Source of the DNA: Dehalococcoidales bacterium
GTDB lineage: Bacteria > Chloroflexota > Dehalococcoidia > Dehalococcoidales > UBA2162
Assembly: GCA_016932435.1 (NCBI GenBank)
Contig: JAFGCW010000025.1
Coordinates: 44,330-108,329, forward strand
DNA: 64,000 bases
Reading direction: 5' to 3'
Shown here: piece after piece, positions 17,151-26,553 of the stretch
Layout: each line of letters opens with the position of its first letter
How positions within the stretch are numbered: position 1 is the stretch's first letter
The notes under the pieces: generated by a model
What the model was told of the DNA's origin: nothing
Seen by the model: only the letters and a program-made list of their open reading frames with translations
The model's database searches: none
Program-made: the position numbers and the translations under genes

Positions 17151-18911
17151 ATGGCAGACAAAGACAAGGTATATAAATGTCTAAATCCTGTCGGGATTGA
17201 GTTACCAACAAAGACCTATCCCCTGGCTCCTCGTCTCGACAAACTCGATGGTAAAACCATCCATTTCAGTATCACGGGTGAGCCGGATATTACCATCGCC
17301 CTGGACAAGAAACTGAAAGCCGACTACCCGAACGTAAACTGGACTCAAAAGAAGTCTTATACGCCGATGCCAGTATACCTGACCGATGAAGAAATGAAGA
17401 CTACTGATGCCGTTATTCTCGGGGTCTGCTGGTGAAGCGGCGCAGTATGGGGGCAGTTGCCCTATATAGCCAAGCTTGAAAAAGCCGGCATCCCTACGGT
17501 ACTCATCGATCTTGATGACCAGCACGAGATGGTCAAACAGGAAGCCCTGGCCGCCGGTGTTCCGAATATCAGGTATATTCCCGCTTCACGAACACTCCCC
17601 GGTCCTGAGGATGTCGAAGTATGGACGAAAGACATGCTCGATATGCTGATCACTCCGCTTACAGAGAAGGAAAAAGAAGAAGGCATGCATACTCCCTCAC
17701 AGGACAGGGTCCTGTTCGAAGGCACTCTTGATGAAGCCCAGGAATACTACCAGCAGACAAGGATAGTTCCCGAGCCGTTGAACGCGCCTATCTCTATCTA
17801 TACAGATGGTTTGCCGATTATTATCCCCACTGAAGAACGTGTGGCTGAGATGTTAAAAGGCACCAGTCATAAACCCGATGAAATTATTACATATCAATCA
17901 GAGAGGGGAGGACGATTCGACAGAATCCAGGAGCATAGTGATGTTGTCAGATTCCAACCCAGATTGTTCACCGCTACCGTAGAAAAAGTAGCCATAAACG
18001 CCGTAATGGCCGGATGCAGACCTGAACATCTTCCGGTAGTTCTGGCAATTGCTGAATCAGGAGTACAAACCGGCACAACCGTCTTTAACAACCAGTGGAT
18101 GTGCCTGAGTGGTCCGATCGTCAAGGAAATCGGTATGAACTCCGGTCTGGGCATGATGGGCCCGGGTAATCCTGCCAGCATGGCAATTGGACGCGCCTAC
18201 CAATTAATGGCGATAAACCTTGGAGGTTCCATACCCGGGATTAACCGCATGAGCAGTATCGGGACTCCGATCAATCGTGTTGGTCTTGCGTTCGCCGAAT
18301 GCGCAGACAAACTCCCGCCCGGATGGAAAGGTTTGAACGAGGAATTCGGTTTCAAGAAAGATGAGAGTGTTATTATGGTCATGGGTACCGAAGGCGGCTT
18401 TAACGGCGCCCAGTTCTCTCCCGGCGGCTACCGCGCCCTCCAGAAAAGCGGACATGGCGGTATGGCACGGAAACTCGGAGTTAAAGGTATTCCCGGCCCA
18501 CATAACTGGCTGGACTGGATAGTACCGGATATCTGGACGGGAGAACGTGAAGGCGGACGAGTGTTCGTAATGGTACATGAGATGGCCTATGATCTGTACA
18601 GGCTTGGTTATAAGTCCAAACAGGAAGTACTGGAATATGTCTGGAAGAAAAGTTTTGAGACACTTAAGACATATCGTGACCGTTCATGGGTTGACCTGAC
18701 AACCAATGGCTGGCTTGGCAATGAACCGCTTTCCGGGAAGCCATGGAAAGAACTTCCGGACGACTATATGGTACCTGCAGGTGGCAGTAAACCCGAGGAA
18801 AGCTGCATCATTGTCTGCGGTTCCGATGAAGAGATATGCTACGAGATAACCGGCAGTATCCGCGGTATGTGGGGTTCCGATCCTGTATACAGTATCGATG
18901 CCTGGCGATAG
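17151..18911 (+). CDS. UGSC-like selenoprotein with in-frame UGA (Sec95)
   Basis: The frame from ATG 17151 meets TGA at 17433-17435 and continues open, in the same frame, to 18911. Read as selenocysteine it gives one 586-residue protein. Around the site the protein reads GVCW-U-SGAVWGQLPYI; strand (TDAVILGV) and helix (AKLEKAGIPTVLI) continue across the codon. The N-terminal 170 residues resemble the UGSC-motif (seleno)protein family, although the second Cys position is Ala and a Cys precedes the Sec by two. The remaining 400 residues (MAGCRPEHLPVVLAIAES, NSGLGMMGPGNPASMAIGRA) form a conserved-looking domain that I recall as a separate neighbour of UGSC proteins. It is probably redox-active; the substrate is unknown. 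SD AGAAGGA. Confidence 0.8.
17433..17466 (+). promoter_or_regulatory. SECIS-like hairpin directly after the UGA
   Basis: TATGGGG (17446-17452) pairs with CCCTATA (17460-17466), including one G-U pair. The apical loop is GCAGTTG, beginning 18 bases after the UGA at 17433-17435. A G/U-containing loop at this distance fits bacterial SECIS elements bound by SelB. Confidence 0.7.
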
Positions 18912-18938
18912 TTACGCCATGTAATCACAATTAACCGT

Positions 18939-18972
18939 TTACGGGGCTGGTGTTTGTTAACCAGCCCCGTAA
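18939..18972 (+). terminator. 13-bp terminator-like hairpin
   Basis: The arm at 18939-18951 pairs perfectly with 18960-18972 around an 8-base loop, just after the selenoprotein stop. A T run is lacking (AATATAACAT follows), so it may act as an mRNA-stabilising or weak terminator stem. Confidence 0.7.
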
Positions 18973-19032
18973 TATAACATAAATTGACACTAAGCCTGAC
19001 CGCATGCTAAATTTTTAATAGGAACACTGTAA

Positions 19033-19248
19033 ATGAACGAGCTTGAACTTCTTCAACAAATAACAGATAAGCGTAGTGAACTCGAAAGGAATCGTTCCGC
19101 GAATGTCAGCAGTTCCCTCCTGAAGCTTCAGGAAGAAGAAATAAAGGAACTGGAATACATATTTGCGAGTGGTGACCAGAAACGCCTGGAGATGCGGTTC
19201 TTTATGGACCAGTGCGACAAAGGCAAAGAAGAAGACTACGAGAACTGA
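19033..19248 (+). CDS. Small helical protein of unknown function (71 aa)
   Basis: A 71-residue, highly charged protein with SD AGGAA before ATG 19033. Residues 3-60 look like two amphipathic helices (ELLQQITDKRSELERNR and KLQEEEIKELEYIF), so it may form a coiled coil. I do not recognise a family. It lies between the selenoprotein and the AAA+ ATPase gene, all on the plus strand, and may be co-expressed with the ATPase/VWA pair. A minus-strand frame overlaps it but lacks a good start. Confidence 0.6.
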   Translation: MNELELLQQITDKRSELERNRSANVSSSLLKLQEEEIKELEYIFASGDQKRLEMRFFMDQCDKGKEEDYEN

Positions 19249-19352
19249 TTTTTCACCGGAACAGTTTTCACCATGAGATTTCACACGCACGGTTATCAAG
19301 ATACGATAACATATAAGTAACGCAACCTTGTTTCAGAAGGGATAATCAGTCA

Positions 19353-20906
19353 TTGGATTCCACTTCCCCCGCAGTAAATGCACAGGATACAAACCTTCCA
19401 TTTCTTAATATGGATGAGTATCAACCCATGTCGGTTGCGCACCAGATGAGAGGATCAATACTCCACAGGATAAGAACCGGGCAGCCGGTACTTCCTGAAA
19501 TCGACGGCAGAGAAGACGTAAAAGCCGATGTAATGAGAACTCTTCTTTCGGGTGCCCACCCATATCTTATCTCCGAGGAAGGTACCGGAAAGACAAGGCT
19601 GGCAAGATCATTGACTAATCTCCTCCCGGGAATTCCGGTTATTAAGGGCTGTCCGTATAATGATGATCCAAAATGGCCTCAGGAACTGTTGTGCCCCCGA
19701 TGCAGCGCCGTGAAAGATCCAGTACACGAATTCGGAATTGACTATCTTCCAAGCAAGAAGCGGTTCTCCCGCATACAGGGAAACGAATACACCAACGAAG
19801 CGAAACTCCTCGGACTTAAAGACATCCAGTCAATCGCTCATGGGAAAAGTCTCTCAGATCCGGAAGCATTCACCGGAACAGGTGTGTTCCGCGCCAATCG
19901 GGGCATCCTGTTCGTCGACGAACTCCCGGCTATCCGGACGAAGATACAGGTATTATTCCATCCCGTGCTGGAAGAGAGTCTGGCCGTTCTTGAAGAATAC
20001 AACTGGCAGTACCCGCTGGACCTTGTCTTCGTCGGTACCGGAAATCCTACCGGCTTTTCTCACGTGAACGATATACCCCGACCGCTTCTCGACAGACTTG
20101 AATTGATCTACATGGATATGCCGGAAGAAGAAGTAGAGAGAAAGATTATGCTGGAGGAAGGTTTCAAAGAAACAACTGACGGCAGAAGACCGGCTAATTC
20201 CGACCAGCCCCAGGCATATACACCCGAGGAAATTGCCCGAAAAGTCATGTCTCCCTGGTGGATAATTGATATCGTCAACAAGTCTGTCAGGCACAGCCGA
20301 ATATGTCAGCATGTCGAAAAACGCCCCAGTATCAGGGCAAGTATTAGAGCACTCGAGCATACTTTCTCAAGCGTTGAAATCGAAAATAAGAAGGTTGCCA
20401 ACCTGGAACACGCTTTCTATGGTATAAGACTTTCTTTGAGGGGTAGAATCGGTCTCAGGGCTGATCTGATAGACTTCGAACAGCCCCGGAAAGCATTCAT
20501 TCTTGCTGATAAGCTATCGGAAGATTTCCTCTGGAACGCATTCGAAAACCTTCGCCACCAGGAATCTTTTATGGGTGAATGGGACAGGAAGAAAGCCGCA
20601 GACGAGGTTGTACAACTGGAATCCGGCGATATCAACCTCGAATCGGGAAATCTACCGCAAGAAATACTCTCAGGTTATACCGAACTTAATGAGATAATCA
20701 AACGTATGAAAAAAATCGGTCTTGAAATGACCGACACCGACCTTCAGGGAATTCCGCCCGGTGCTTTATACAACAGCCATGATGAAGATATTACCGGAGA
20801 ATTGAATTACTCGGCCCTGGAAATGATTGCGAACATCCTCGTCCACGAAAAGGTTATCAGTGAAATGAAGCTGAAACAGATATTCTTTGCCGGTGAATAT
20901 GTATGA
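19353..20906 (+). CDS. ChlI/MoxR-like AAA+ ATPase
   Basis: A 517-residue AAA+ protein of the magnesium-chelatase subunit I type. It has Walker A SEEGTGKT (74-81), Walker B GILFVDELP, sensor-1 VFVGTGNPTG and the arginine-finger region RPLLDRLELI. The cysteines GCPYNDDP...LCPRC (C100, C114, C117) are a family feature. A C-terminal helical extension of about 150 residues follows the lid domain. The start is a TTG at 19353 preceded by AAGGG. It overlaps the VWA gene by 4 bases (ATGA), which implies translational coupling. Such pairs remodel or metallate partner enzymes; the partner here is not known. Confidence 0.88.
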   Translation: MDSTSPAVNAQDTNLPFLNMDEYQPMSVAHQMRGSILHRIRTGQPVLPEIDGREDVKADVMRTLLSGAHPYLISEEGTGKTRLARSLTNLLPGIPVIKGCPYNDDPKWPQELLCPRCSAVKDPVHEFGIDYLPSKKRFSRIQGNEYTNEAKLLGLKDIQSIAHGKSLSDPEAFTGTGVFRANRGILFVDELPAIRTKIQVLFHPVLEESLAVLEEYNWQYPLDLVFVGTGNPTGFSHVNDIPRPLLDRLELIYMDMPEEEVERKIMLEEGFKETTDGRRPANSDQPQAYTPEEIARKVMSPWWIIDIVNKSVRHSRICQHVEKRPSIRASIRALEHTFSSVEIENKKVANLEHAFYGIRLSLRGRIGLRADLIDFEQPRKAFILADKLSEDFLWNAFENLRHQESFMGEWDRKKAADEVVQLESGDINLESGNLPQEILSGYTELNEIIKRMKKIGLEMTDTDLQGIPPGALYNSHDEDITGELNYSALEMIANILVHEKVISEMKLKQIFFAGEYV

Positions 20907-22054
20907 AAGCCATAGAACTGGAAGTCTGTAATAGATGCAACCTCAACCGGGAAGATGAGCTTCTTCATGACTTGGCATATAGTGAAGACCGATATATACA
21001 TGACCTTGTCAAAAAGACCAGGGAAGAGCCTGGAAGCCCTCTCGCACAGGAAGCCCTGAAACAACTTTCCCAGAGATTGGATGACCAGGAAGAAGAGTGT
21101 GAAGAGGAAACGGAAGGATTATACAGCGAACCGAACCAGGAAGATGGCGATGAGCCCGGTGTGCCCGGCAGGAACGAGATACAGGAAGAGGACATTCTGA
21201 ATGCGCTGAAAGAGCGTGAAGAACACGGTCTTATCGATATCAAGGACGGCAAAGTCATCGTAACATCTCGTGGAGTAAAGAAACTGGCCGCCGAAGCCCT
21301 GCAACGTATCCTCAGAAGCCTTCAGCACAGGAATACGGGTGTTCATCGCGAAAAACCGGAACTCGGCGTGGAATTGTCCCTGCGTACCCGGCGATATGAA
21401 GCCGGTGATGATTACTCACTGGTCGATCTGGAAAAAACAGCCCTGAACGCATTGAACCGTTGCGGTGAATTCAAGTTCGAGCCGGAAGATTTCGAGATAC
21501 GGGAAGAAGAACACCGCGCCAAACTCTGTGCCGGGATAATAATCGATGAAAGCGGTTCCATGAGAGACTCCGGCAAGTTTGAAGCAGCAATGGAAACATC
21601 TCTGGTTCTTTCGAGGTTGATTATGAGAGAACCGGATAATGTCCTCAAGGTTTTTGCCTTCTCTGATAAAGTACGCCGACTCGAACCATGGGCAATTATC
21701 AACGACGTAATCAGCGGAGGTGATACCGACATAAGAGGAGCGCTGGCAGCCTTCCGCAGGGAATGCAGAAAAGAACAGGGAGATAAGCAGGCGTACCTTA
21801 TAACAGATACCGAGCCGAATAACGAAGACGGGAGACATCTTTCCTTTGAAAACGCGGCCAACGGACTTATCGAGGAAGCATCGCGGTACCGGCAGGAAAA
21901 GATAGGTCTGAATATCATCATGCTCGATGAAGGTCCGGAGTTGAAAAAATTAGCATCGACCATCGCTAAAAAGGGGCTTGGTAGAGTATTTTTTACCGTT
22001 CCGGAAACGATCGGCGAAGTAGTGATAGAAGATTACCTCTCAGGAAGAAGATAG
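20903..22054 (+). CDS. VWA domain protein, partner of the AAA+ ATPase
   Basis: A 383-residue protein with a C-terminal von Willebrand A domain from about residue 208. The MIDAS motif is DESGSM (215-220), and SGGDTDIRGAL and LITDTEPN supply the other metal ligands. The N-terminal part has a CNRC pair (residues 9-12) and a very acidic Glu-rich stretch (about 60-95), as in the ChlD/CoxE-type helpers. It overlaps the AAA+ gene by 4 bases. This is a classic ATPase/VWA module; the client may be the nearby selenoprotein or a Fe-S enzyme, which is conjecture. Confidence 0.87.
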   Translation: MKAIELEVCNRCNLNREDELLHDLAYSEDRYIHDLVKKTREEPGSPLAQEALKQLSQRLDDQEEECEEETEGLYSEPNQEDGDEPGVPGRNEIQEEDILNALKEREEHGLIDIKDGKVIVTSRGVKKLAAEALQRILRSLQHRNTGVHREKPELGVELSLRTRRYEAGDDYSLVDLEKTALNALNRCGEFKFEPEDFEIREEEHRAKLCAGIIIDESGSMRDSGKFEAAMETSLVLSRLIMREPDNVLKVFAFSDKVRRLEPWAIINDVISGGDTDIRGALAAFRRECRKEQGDKQAYLITDTEPNNEDGRHLSFENAANGLIEEASRYRQEKIGLNIIMLDEGPELKKLASTIAKKGLGRVFFTVPETIGEVVIEDYLSGRR

Positions 22055-22130
22055 GATGAATAAACCTAATACACATTATCCTGAGAGATAATACAATGAC
22101 AGATAATTCAGGCAGGTGCAACAGTAAAGA

Positions 22131-23294
22131 ATGAAACGTATATATCTTGATTACGCGGCAACGACACCGATGCGTTCCGAAGTACTTGAAGAGATGCAAC
22201 CATATCTTACGGAAGCGTTCGGCAACCCCTCAAGTATCTACTCGTATGGGCATGAAGCCAAAACTGGAATGGATAAAGCCAGAACGGCTGTCGCCAGACT
22301 ACTCGCAGCCAGGGAGGAGGAAATAGTCTTCACCGGCGGAGGTACCGAAGCGGACAATTTCGCTATCAAAGGGGTTGGTTTCGCAAACCGTTCGAAGGGT
22401 AATCATATCATCACCAGTTCTATCGAACACCATGCCGTCCTGGAAACCTGCCAGTTCATGGAAACCCAGGGATTCACGGTCACCTACCTTCCGGTGAATG
22501 AATACGGTATGCTAAATCCCGATGACGTGAAAAAAGCGATTACCCCCGAGACTATCCTTATTACGATTATGCACGCCAATAATGAGATAGGAACCATTCA
22601 GCCGATAAGCGAAATCGGGAAGATCGCCCATGAAGCCGGAGTCTACTTCCACACCGACGCTGTTCAGACCGTCGGACATATCCCTGCCGACGTAAACGAA
22701 CTGAACGTCGATATGCTGTCGACATCCGCCCATAAACTCTACGGTCCGAAGGGAGTTGGCGCCCTTTATATCAGGAAAGGTACAAGGATCGTTCCCCTGA
22801 TACATGGAGGTGAACAGGAACATAACCGCCGCGCCAGCACCGAGAATGTTGCCGGGATCGTCGGATTCGGAAAAGCCGCCGAACTGGCAAAACTGGAACT
22901 GGAAGAAGAATCGGCCAGGATCACCTCGATGCGTGACCGCTTGATAGATAACCTGGTGACGAAAATAGACGAAATCCAGTTGAACGGTCACCCGACCCAG
23001 AGACTCCCTAATAATATCAATCTGACTATAGCCTATACCGAAGGAGAATCCATCGTTCTGAACCTTGATCTCAAAGGAATCTGCGCATCCACCGGTTCGG
23101 CCTGTACCTCTTCCAGCCTTGAGCCATCTCATGTCCTGGTAGCGATCGGTCTCCCGCAGGAGATAGCTTACAGTTCGTTCAGGATGACACTAGGAAAATG
23201 GAACACGGAAGAGGATATAGACCGGGTTATCCAGGTTCTGCCCGAAGTGATTGCCAGTCTCAGGGCAATGTCTCCCCTGTACAAGAAACGATAA
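22131..23294 (+). CDS. iscS: Cysteine desulfurase (NifS/IscS group I)
   Basis: A 387-residue PLP enzyme that takes sulfur from cysteine for Fe-S clusters or thio-cofactors; some homologues also act on selenocysteine. The PLP lysine is K202 in SAHKLYGPKG. The active-site Cys is C325 in TGSACTSSSLEPSHVL, within the long flexible loop typical of group I. Its N-terminus (IYLDYAATTPM) is complete. It lies 76 bases after the VWA gene on the same strand, without an IscU-type scaffold beside it. Whether it serves sulfur or selenium metabolism here cannot be told from sequence. Confidence 0.95.
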   Translation: MKRIYLDYAATTPMRSEVLEEMQPYLTEAFGNPSSIYSYGHEAKTGMDKARTAVARLLAAREEEIVFTGGGTEADNFAIKGVGFANRSKGNHIITSSIEHHAVLETCQFMETQGFTVTYLPVNEYGMLNPDDVKKAITPETILITIMHANNEIGTIQPISEIGKIAHEAGVYFHTDAVQTVGHIPADVNELNVDMLSTSAHKLYGPKGVGALYIRKGTRIVPLIHGGEQEHNRRASTENVAGIVGFGKAAELAKLELEEESARITSMRDRLIDNLVTKIDEIQLNGHPTQRLPNNINLTIAYTEGESIVLNLDLKGICASTGSACTSSSLEPSHVLVAIGLPQEIAYSSFRMTLGKWNTEEDIDRVIQVLPEVIASLRAMSPLYKKR

Positions 23295-23378
23295 CTATTT
23301 GTATTATTACTTTTCGATTATACGTCACAGATGATATTATCTCAATACTTTCAATTTATTCCACCTTTTCCTCGGTTA

Positions 23379-23424
23379 CGAGTTCACCGCCCTTTCCGCC
23401 TGAGGCGGAATAGAGGGTGACTCG
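23379..23424. repeat. Long palindromic repeat unit A
   Basis: CGAGT...ACTCG arms enclose TCACC/GGTGA, CCCT/AGGG and a perfect TTCCGCC-TGA-GGCGGAA core, forming a nearly continuous hairpin of about 20 bp. It lies in the 384-base gap after iscS. Confidence 0.65.
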
Positions 23425-23551
23425 AAAATAGCATTACCCCCTATGCAAACACAGTCCCGATTACATCAACAAACGCTGTTGAGTGGTATTCTTATACAAT
23501 AAATAATCCTCTCCTTTTGAAAATAAATCTGGTGGAAAAACGTTGCATTTT

Positions 23552-23590
23552 CGAGCGTCTCCCTTTCCATCTGGAGAGGGAGACAGCTCG
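23552..23590. repeat. Long palindromic repeat unit B
   Basis: CGAGC (23552-23556) and GCTCG (23586-23590) flank the imperfect palindrome of TCTCCCTTTCC with GGAGAGGGAGA. It is similar in style to the units at 7439 and 23379, suggesting dispersed palindromic elements. The rest of 23295-23678 holds no convincing gene. Confidence 0.6.
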
Positions 23591-23693
23591 TAACAGAGGG
23601 AGAAGATAAAAATGTTGTATAATCGACAATAGAAAAAACATACATGATTGTTAACTTAGAAAATACAACATCAATTACATGGAGAATGTCCGA

Positions 23694-24164
23694 ATGCCAC
23701 AGCTTGTAAAAGGCGGGAAATACGTGTTCGGCTGGTCGCCTGTAACCCCGAATGGTCGTATCCGTATACCAGAAGAAGCAGTTCAAGAATATGGATTTAT
23801 ATCTGGTGAGTACCTCATTATCATGTCAGGCAGCAGAACATCGGGAGGATTTATCGTAGCCAGGAAATCGGTCATGGAACAAACCATACTGTCTGAAATA
23901 CTGGTGAAAAACCCGGAACTAGCTGATTTCAAAATCGAAAAGGGAAAAACAATACTTTTCGGGAAAAGATACCTGTGCTGGACCGAGATCAACGATAACG
24001 GAAACATATCACTACCACTTGAAACGCTCGAAAAATATGGCGTTCAACCTGGTGATAGGTTGCTTTCCGGGCGGGGAAGTTATGCCGGCGTGGCTATGAT
24101 TGTCAGGGGACTTATAATTGATGAAGCCCTGAAACACCCCGAGCTCAGCGTCTCAGTTCCGTAA
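23694..24164 (+). CDS. Duplicated AbrB-like domain protein
   Basis: A 156-residue protein from ATG 23694, chosen over 23679 because GGAG lies 9 bases before it. It consists of two similar halves. Each has a GRIRIPEEAVQEYGF / GNISLPLETLEKYGV segment followed by GEYLIIMSGS / GDRLLSGRGS, which is the swapped-hairpin pattern of SpoVT/AbrB DNA-binding domains. An N-terminal PQLVKGGKYVFGW block precedes the first half. I recall similar uncharacterised proteins in anaerobes and methanogens. A regulatory or scaffolding role is an inference. It is monocistronic. Confidence 0.7.
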   Translation: MPQLVKGGKYVFGWSPVTPNGRIRIPEEAVQEYGFISGEYLIIMSGSRTSGGFIVARKSVMEQTILSEILVKNPELADFKIEKGKTILFGKRYLCWTEINDNGNISLPLETLEKYGVQPGDRLLSGRGSYAGVAMIVRGLIIDEALKHPELSVSVP

Positions 24165-24355
24165 AGTGTAATTATACCTGTACCAACCGATATTTTCTTT
24201 AATCAGCCAGCGTTCTGCTGATTTTCTCAATCGTGATAGTGATGTGGAATATTGTTATCCGTTCTCTTTTTTGACCTTCAGTATCAAACAGCATATTATA
24301 GCTGGTGTAAATGTAAGATATAGTCACTGTATTACGCTTAATACAGGAGGATATA

Positions 24356-24925
24356 ATGAACCTGATTATCGGTATCACAGGAGCCAGTGGGGTGATATAT
24401 GGAATTCGCCTGCTGGAGGTCTTATCTGAAATAAAGTATGTCGAGACGCATCTGGTAATCTCGGAAGCCGCAGAAACCACCCTGAAATGCGAGACTGACC
24501 TTACTCCGGAAGATATCCGGCAACTGGCCGATTATACATATGCTATTAAAGATATCTCCGCTCCAATTTCAAGCGGTTCATTCAAGACTGACGGAATGAT
24601 AATCGCACCCTGTTCGGTAAAGACCATGTCTGCAATATCGAATTCATACAACGAAAACCTGATGATACGGGCTGGAGACGTCACCCTGAAAGAACGCCGT
24701 AAACTGGTACTGACAGTAAGAGAGAGCCCATTGCACCTTGGCCACTTGAGAAGCATGGAACGCCTGACAGAGATGGGAGCCGTAATCCTTCCACCTGTTC
24801 CGGCTTTTTATACACGACCCAAAAGCATCCAGGAGATTATCGATTACACGGTCGGTAAGATGCTTGATATCTTCGATATCGAACATAATCTCTATCAACG
24901 ATGGACGGGAAACACTACTGATTAG
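24356..24925 (+). CDS. ubiX: Flavin prenyltransferase UbiX
   Basis: A 189-residue UbiX/Pad1-type enzyme that prenylates FMN to make the prenyl-FMN cofactor of UbiD decarboxylases. The FMN-binding start GITGASGVIYGIRLLE, the SSGSFKTDGMIIAPCS segment, and RESPLHLGHLRSMERL with PPVPAFYTRP are all diagnostic. SD AGGAGG precedes ATG 24356. Its 3' end overlaps by 4 bases the convergent UbiD gene, its natural partner. Confidence 0.95.
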   Translation: MNLIIGITGASGVIYGIRLLEVLSEIKYVETHLVISEAAETTLKCETDLTPEDIRQLADYTYAIKDISAPISSGSFKTDGMIIAPCSVKTMSAISNSYNENLMIRAGDVTLKERRKLVLTVRESPLHLGHLRSMERLTEMGAVILPPVPAFYTRPKSIQEIIDYTVGKMLDIFDIEHNLYQRWTGNTTD

Positions 24926-26349
24926 CTAAAAAGCGATTGAAATTTGTCCATAATCGCGTTCTGATATTCTTCGCTGAAACAGGACGTCACCGGTCGCTGG
25001 TCACGCAACTCATACGGCCAGCAGGCATCGATTATTACTCTCTCCCCGATCATCGACGGCTCTCCGGAAACCGGAGCCTTTTTCCTTGAACCTGCTTTTG
25101 TCTGGATACCATTGATGACCTGGATGTTTTCGATATTTGCCCGGTTGGCAATTGCCCATATCACATCTTTCTCACTGGTGATATCGATGTCATCGTCAAC
25201 TACTATCATAAACAGACCACCCACAGTGTTCGCACGGCAGGACGCGGCAGCAATCGCTGCCTGCTTGGCATGTCCCGAATACCCCTGCTTAATAGAAATT
25301 ACGCAAAAAACAGGCCACACCAATCCCAGGCCGAACCAGACACCTGTCACATCGGGAATTCCGGCATATTCCAGGACATTCCAGATCTCCGAAGCCATCA
25401 ATGGAATTGAGAACGGGAAAGGAATATGCATTTTCAAGGGTGGGACACCAAGCATTATAGGATTATCCCTGAACATTATCGATTTTACTTCCATAATCGG
25501 ACTGGCAATCGAGGCATATACTCTACGCCATTCTCCGAAAGGTCCGTCAACTCTCTTTTCCAGCCGCTCAGGAGGTGGAATTTCTCCTTCAATCACGATT
25601 TCTGCGGAAGCCGGTATAGGCAAATCCGTCATCTCACCCCTGGTTATCTCCACCGGTTCGCCTTTTATGTAGCCGGCAAAATCGTATTCGCTTTCACCTG
25701 TTCCAGTTAACGGGCTTCCGGCTGCCATGAATAATACGGGATCCATTCCGCAGACAACAGCCAGAGGGAAACCTTCGCCCCGACTGTGGTATTTTTCCAT
25801 CATTTTCGTACCATGTTTACCAGGATTCAGTGATACACTCATCAGGTTTTTGTCGAAAATCATACATCTGTACGTACCAAGGTTAATCCAGCCGTCATCG
25901 GGATCCCTGCTTATAATCGCACAACCTGTACCTATGTATCGTCCGCCGTCAACCTCATGCCATACCGGTGTGGGCAATTTGTATAGATCAATATCATCCC
26001 CTGTAAGAATATTCTGCTTTACCGGTCCTGTTTCGACTTCAACAGGCGGTACAGGTACTATTTTCTTCAGTCTCTGCCGAAAGGCATTCACCATCTCCAC
26101 ACTTGACGAAGACTCCTGAATCCCCAGGACGGAAGCGGTCCGTTTATGACTGAGAAACGCATTGCTTAATACCCTGTAACCCTCCGGATAACCCGGTATT
26201 TGATCGAACAAAAGAGCAGAATTATCGCGTTCTGCTAACAATTCGCTGATGCCGCCTATTTCTTTGTCCCAATGTGCACCATCGATACGTTTGAGTTCAC
26301 CTATCTTATCCACTTCTTCCAACCAGCTTCGCAAATCGTTGAAACTCAT
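24922..26349 (-). CDS. UbiD family decarboxylase
   Basis: A 475-residue prenyl-FMN-dependent (de)carboxylase. Family marks include DLYKLPTPVWHEVDGGRYIGTG, the metal/prFMN-binding region MSVSLNPGKHG, the EIVIEGEIPP...GPFGEW block and VVVDDDIDITSEKDV. Members act on aromatic or alpha,beta-unsaturated acids; the substrate here is open, and anaerobic aromatic-acid breakdown is one option. It converges on ubiX, so cofactor maker and user are adjacent but on opposite strands. SD GGGAGG precedes ATG 26349. Confidence 0.93.
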   Translation of the reverse strand: MSFNDLRSWLEEVDKIGELKRIDGAHWDKEIGGISELLAERDNSALLFDQIPGYPEGYRVLSNAFLSHKRTASVLGIQESSSSVEMVNAFRQRLKKIVPVPPVEVETGPVKQNILTGDDIDLYKLPTPVWHEVDGGRYIGTGCAIISRDPDDGWINLGTYRCMIFDKNLMSVSLNPGKHGTKMMEKYHSRGEGFPLAVVCGMDPVLFMAAGSPLTGTGESEYDFAGYIKGEPVEITRGEMTDLPIPASAEIVIEGEIPPPERLEKRVDGPFGEWRRVYASIASPIMEVKSIMFRDNPIMLGVPPLKMHIPFPFSIPLMASEIWNVLEYAGIPDVTGVWFGLGLVWPVFCVISIKQGYSGHAKQAAIAAASCRANTVGGLFMIVVDDDIDITSEKDVIWAIANRANIENIQVINGIQTKAGSRKKAPVSGEPSMIGERVIIDACWPYELRDQRPVTSCFSEEYQNAIMDKFQSLFS

Positions 26350-26553
26350 ATTAATCCTCCCTCAAATATGTTTCAAAAATCGTTTCCCCCTAAAAATCAG
26401 CTTTACGATATCACAAGAATGTCTATATTTTCCATAACCACTTACGCTGATTCTTTCACCATGTATTGACGTACTGAAAGTATTTACTATATACTTAGGT
26501 TAGACCGTACTATTTATATATACCTAATTATACTGCCGGAGGTCATTATCATA

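Noticed and set aside
17457..18911. The selenoprotein region as two separate genes (17151-17435 and 17457-18911)
   Set aside because: The frame is continuous across the TGA, the fold continues on both sides, and a SECIS-like hairpin follows. Initiation at TTG 17457 would discard half of a beta-alpha unit.
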